Part shown: piece by piece, positions 31,845 to 32,020 of the stretch
Numbering within the stretch: the stretch's first letter is position 1
Layout of the letters: every line of letters starts with the position of its first letter
From: CBFIHN01 sp965662575
GTDB taxonomy: Bacteria; Pseudomonadota; Gammaproteobacteria; Francisellales; CACEW01
Reading direction: 5' to 3'
Assembly (NCBI GenBank): GCA_965662575.1
Contig: CBFIHN010000017.1
Coordinates: forward strand, 1 to 32,020
DNA length: 32,020 bases
Program-made: the position numbers and the translations under genes
The notes under the pieces: model-generated
Told to the model about the DNA's origin: nothing
Databases searched by the model: none
What the model saw: only the letters and a program-made list of their open reading frames with translations

Positions 31845-32020
31845 AATTGAAGAGTTTGATCCTGGCTCAGATTGAACGCTGGTGGCATGCTTAACACATG
31901 CAAGTCGAACGGTAGCAGGATCTAGCTTGCTAGATTGCTGACGAGTGGCGGACGGGTGAGTAAAGCATAGGAATCTGCCTTTTAGTGGGGGATAACTTAG
32001 GGAAACTTAAGCTAATACCG
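31845..32020 (+). rRNA. rrs: 16S ribosomal RNA, 5' end (partial)
   Basis: The sequence from AATTGAAGAGTTTGATCCTGG onwards is the bacterial 16S 5' end, followed by the conserved GATTGAACGCTGG, TTAACACATGCAAGTCGAACG, GACGAGTGGCGGACGGGTGA and GTAGGAATCTGCC-like blocks. About 176 nt are present and the rest lies beyond the window. The 5' boundary is set by analogy with E. coli (within 1-2 nt). The V1-V2 region (GGTGGCATGC, TAGGAATCTGCC, GGGGATAACTTAGGGAAACT) fits a gammaproteobacterium near Legionellales or Thiotrichales. GAGTAAAGCATAGG deviates from the common GAGTAACGCGTAGG. Confidence 0.97.

Noticed and set aside
1..32020. CRISPR arrays, tRNA genes, insertion sequences, phage att sites
   Set aside because: No regularly spaced direct repeats, cloverleaf sequences, transposase genes or long terminal inverted repeats were found on either strand.

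Overview
The window is a gene-dense, mostly housekeeping stretch of a moderately AT-rich gammaproteobacterial chromosome. Its most telling content is a three-gene remnant or satellite of a Dot/Icm (type IVB) secretion system: dotI/icmL, icmS and icmW, at 18763-20146 on the minus strand. Together with the 5' end of a gammaproteobacterial 16S rRNA at the right edge and the bamE/fur, ssb/uvrA and lptF/lptG pairs, this suggests a host-associated bacterium of the Legionellales or a neighbouring intracellular lineage. I cannot name the genus from the sequence alone.

Layout. 189-4455 (minus) is a bamE-glmU-glmS-O-methyltransferase operon (outer-membrane assembly and UDP-GlcNAc synthesis). A short divergent promoter region separates it from a plus-strand run, fur-murE-murF-mraY-ldhA-murD (4512-11200). 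This run is a contracted division/cell-wall cluster that carries a fermentative D-lactate dehydrogenase between mraY and murD. ssb (minus) and uvrA (plus) are divergent at 11285-14776. Next come a DUF3579 gene, udk, deoB and a large Xaa-Pro aminopeptidase (14826-18747). The Dot/Icm trio lies opposed to these, with its own good -10 box just upstream of dotI, and trmD sits upstream of it. A divergent run tatD-asmA-rsmG follows (21019-24226).

24250-25681 (minus) is the clearest accessory locus. It holds a Sec signal peptide and the start of an RHS-type protein in one frame, and the RHS core plus a large C-terminal domain in the next frame, with a run of seven G at the junction. Removing one G would restore a single secreted protein of about 469 residues. 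Its C-terminal domain has a hydrophobic-strand/HG and hydrophobic-strand/DxC pattern like clan CD (caspase-like) cysteine peptidases. This could be an ON/OFF switchable or decaying secreted effector.

25848-31477 (plus) carries ispB, a four-helix cytochrome b561-like gene, a CDF metal transporter, lptF, lptG and truA, tightly packed and mostly overlapping. The window ends with a textbook rrn promoter (TTGACG-16-TATAAT, GC-rich discriminator), a leader of about 240 nt, and the first 176 nt or so of 16S rRNA.

As a whole, the cell-envelope genes (glmS/glmU feeding murE/F/D and mraY; bamE and lptF/G for the outer membrane; ispB for quinone side chains) form the bulk. The Dot/Icm chaperone pair and the RHS locus are the host-interaction candidates.
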